From Purshia tridentata (Eukaryota > Streptophyta > Magnoliopsida > Rosales > Rosaceae), in assembly GCA_003254885.1 (NCBI GenBank), contig QANT01007646.1:124001-188000 (forward strand): DNA of 64,000 nucleotides, read 5' to 3'. A program made the position numbers and the translations under genes. The notes beneath the pieces are model-generated. The model searched no databases. It was not told the DNA's origin and worked only from the letters and a program-made list of their open reading frames with translations. Positions 61,432-64,000 of the stretch are shown piece after piece. Positions within the stretch are counted from its first letter, which is position 1. Every line of letters starts with the position of its first letter.

Positions 61432-64000
61432 AAAAGAAAAAGAAAAAATAACAAAAAGGATGAATGCCATGCGTAGTGGCACCAATGTAGGGACGAGGAG
61501 GGAGTGACTGTTCTGGTGTGAGCTTGAAATTTGCGTTCTGGCTTAGAATTTAATGTGGAGGGACCATAAAGCACTCATGTTTGCTTCTAAAGTGAAGGAA
61601 CCTAAAGCTGTGACCAAGCATCAATAGCTTTCAACGTGTTACTGAATACCGAATACTGACCTCACTCGATACAAGCTTGTTGGAATAAATTAAAACCAAA
61701 CGAGCCTAACAGACCCCTTCATTTTTAATCATTGCAACTTTATGTCCATATGAGAGGAAACATAGAATGAATGGCTCAGACTCTAGAAAGGGGCTATGGA
61801 GGACTTCAATCTGCATTATCAATTATAACCTTTTTATTTCTTGTTTATGGCGTAAAACTTCAATGTAACGAGCTTATATATTTATAACGTGATCTAATAC
61901 TTAAATGGAAAATGTTTTTTTTTTTTTTCTTGCTTTATAGTGGGTGAGTGGTTGATTCTGTAGACTTAGATCCTTGGCATGTGAATCACACAAAGGCCAA
62001 ACCAAGCATGCCAAGAAAAAAGCTCATGGCTATGACAATCCACTAGGCACCACAACTGTGGACATATAATTTCAAATTCAATCATGGCATTGAAAAGAGC
62101 ATTATATCATTCATATCCCATGTGACAAGGGGCTCCACCAGCCTTTCCCAAAGAAGACCGTGTGGTGGATAGACAGTCATATGCCGCTAGCTGTACCTAA
62201 ATGGGTTCTATATTTTACCCGATTGCTGAAATAATTCCCCACCTAAACCAGCAGTAAGTGCCTGAATTGGTCTGCCTTTGCCCTTCCGATTGTGACTGCT
62301 TCCTTACATAATATTTCCTATACCTGCTTCAAGCCTTAAGGCTTAATCTTAGGGGAAAAACGTTGTTGTGCCATCAAATATAATTGTTTTTCAATGGGTT
62401 GGTGCCATTTATGTATATCTCCATTTGCCCAAATGGAAAAGGGATAGAGAGTCAGACCACCCAACTAACATCAAAATTCACACAACAATTTCTCTGCTTC
62501 ATTGCTTGTCCGAATCAATAATCAAACTTTGATTATAACCATTGCTTTGCTTAATTGCTTGTATATTCTAAAGTACAAAAAGAGTGTCAGCTACAGAAAA
62601 CGAAAGTGACATGTAAAAAATATATGCATTTTCTTATACAATAAACGATCATGTGTAATTTAAAGTGCAGACACTGTATATCTTGCATATCTAACGGTGA
62701 ATAAAGATGCCGTTTGCCAATTTAACTGTACGTACGGCAAGTCGTTGCAGGGTTCGATCCATCAGAATCAGAGAGCAGAGAGCTTTTAGTGGGATCGCAC
62801 ATGACAGATTCATGGCAACCCATTTGCAGCTCAAACATGGAACGTACCTTGTGCAAGCAAAATCATTGTGGATGCTGCTATACATATATACAGACTATAC
62901 AGTATGGAACTCAGACTACCATGTGCTCACACGTGTCGCATATGAAGTCATCCACGTGGCACGTGAGGACAAAATAAGAATAGGCCAACATTATTATTTG
63001 TCAAAGGATACTAGACAGACAACCTCCGTTGTGTTGTTGTTCCCCTTTCACCTTAAGGCACCGTTTCCATTTATTCCCTCATCCTCTCTCTCTCTAAATC
63101 CTCTCACATGAAAAGCCACTGTTGGTCCCCACAGCCCACAACAGCCCACCGTCCCCGTTTATCAATTTTCAAATTCTCGGTAATATCACGTTGTTCTCGT
63201 GAATCGTGATAAGCTCCTTCTTGTCGGGGCCATATGTTAGGTTTCGATTTCCTTTCTAATGATAAGCTTCAGTAATTTTCCTAATCAATGCTTATCTAAT
63301 CTGCCAGTACATCACATGATATGAAGGACCCACTTCCCTCTAATGATTTCTGTTTAATTAATGTTGAATTATTGACAAGACAAAAGAAGATGACAACTCA
63401 ACAAAAGTGGGCTGAAATTACTCACTTAAGGCATCAAAATTTCAAGATTGAAATTTAGTGGTTTTATTTTGTTCTTATCATTAATGTTTGGATGATATTT
63501 AAGTAGTTTCTTAATTGGGTTAATTACAAATAATGTAATTTTCTATTCTTAATTAGTTGATATAATAAGAGCAATTTTAATAAACGTAATAATTCAACTG
63601 GTACATCTCACACTCTTAAATTTACTAATCAAAAAATTAAAAGATAAATCAAAATAATTTTTTTCTCCAAAGAATCCAAATATAGATGGGTTCTTCCATG
63701 CAAGGAGAAAATTTTTTTTTGGGAGGTATGAAAATTTTAAAATCTTTCCTTTTAAATTTCGTGTAAATTTCAAAAATTTTCGAATTCTATTCAAACCCTA
63801 AAAATCAAAACTCAAATTACACAAAATTGACATATCAAACTTTAGGGGAATGAAAGCCTATGGTGAGGGAAGAAAAACCCACAAAAAAAATGGTGATCGG
63901 AGCTTAGAGGTGGCTGGAATCGGCGAAAGAAACCGGCGGTGGAAATCTTCAATTTTGCAATTTTCGGAAGCACATGGTGGCTGGCCGGCGTGGAGGAAAG
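61432..64000. other. Intergenic region at the right edge
   Basis: No coding region could be supported. The frames at 62,690-63,110 lack family features. A cluster of ACGT-core elements lies at 62930-62965, followed by CT-rich sequence (63,080-63,100). The last 150 bases are GGTGGCTGG/CGGCG-rich and could begin a gene or repeat that continues past the window. Confidence 0.5.
62930..62966. promoter_or_regulatory. Cluster of G-box/ABRE-type ACGT elements
   Basis: Three elements within 37 bases: CACGTGTC (62930-62937), CCACGTGG (62952-62959) and CACGTG (62960-62965). Tandem ACGT cores are the hallmark of ABA- or light-responsive promoters bound by bZIP and bHLH factors. The gene served would lie to the right of the window or is unrecognised. 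Confidence 0.5.

Noticed and set aside
62745-62765. tRNA-like T-loop string GGTTCGATCC
   Set aside because: No matching acceptor, D-arm or anticodon stem upstream, and no CCA-side pairing.

Overview
This is nuclear DNA from a flowering plant. Genes are split by short GT-AG introns, intergenic DNA is AT-rich, and every recognisable product is a eudicot protein family member. The overall feel is of a compact rosid genome, possibly Rosaceae, but that last step is inference. Two single N bases sit in homopolymers (242 and 36430). No intact transposon, virus-like element or CRISPR-like array was seen.

Layout. 1-3.5 kb: AT-rich, with a 31-bp minisatellite. 3.56-6.98 kb (+): intronless LRR receptor-like kinase whose kinase motifs are degenerate. 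8.59-11.97 kb (-): CGI-58/At4g24160-type alpha/beta hydrolase-acyltransferase, 9 coding exons. 14.39-15.61 kb (-): V-ATPase proteolipid subunit c, 3 exons. 18.30-26.2 kb (-): very long LSD1-type histone demethylase of the LDL3 class, 8 coding exons plus a 5'UTR intron. 28.10-31.59 kb (+): DSE1-type WD40 protein, 13 exons. 31.6-38.7 kb: long gene desert with tandem duplications. 38.72-40.36 kb (+): secreted glyoxal/galactose-oxidase-like enzyme. 43.43-44.08 kb (-): histone H3.3, divergent from a TMEM234-like membrane protein at 44.75-45.95 kb (+). 48.03-49.18 kb (+): BASIC PENTACYSTEINE (BPC group II) GAGA-binding factor. 50.37-50.85 kb (-): cluster of three box C/D snoRNAs. 51.91-54.63 kb (+): group I bZIP factor (bZIP29/30/VIP1-like), divergent from the snoRNA cluster. 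55.70-59.80 kb (+): 16-exon RCC1-repeat (RCC2-like) protein with AT-hooks, followed by a decayed copy of its own 3' end. 59.8-64 kb: no gene seen, but a tight cluster of ACGT promoter elements.

Most genes are unrelated housekeeping or regulatory loci with no operon-like logic. Chromatin and nuclear functions recur by chance or by regional history: H3.3, an H3K4-demethylase family member, BPC, bZIP and RCC1. The most notable unlisted feature is the minus-strand snoRNA cluster. Each of its three members has C and D boxes, a closing stem and a 10-13 nt antisense element matching a conserved rRNA segment. A TATA box and a telo-box precede the cluster, and site II motifs lie in the intergenic region shared with the bZIP gene.
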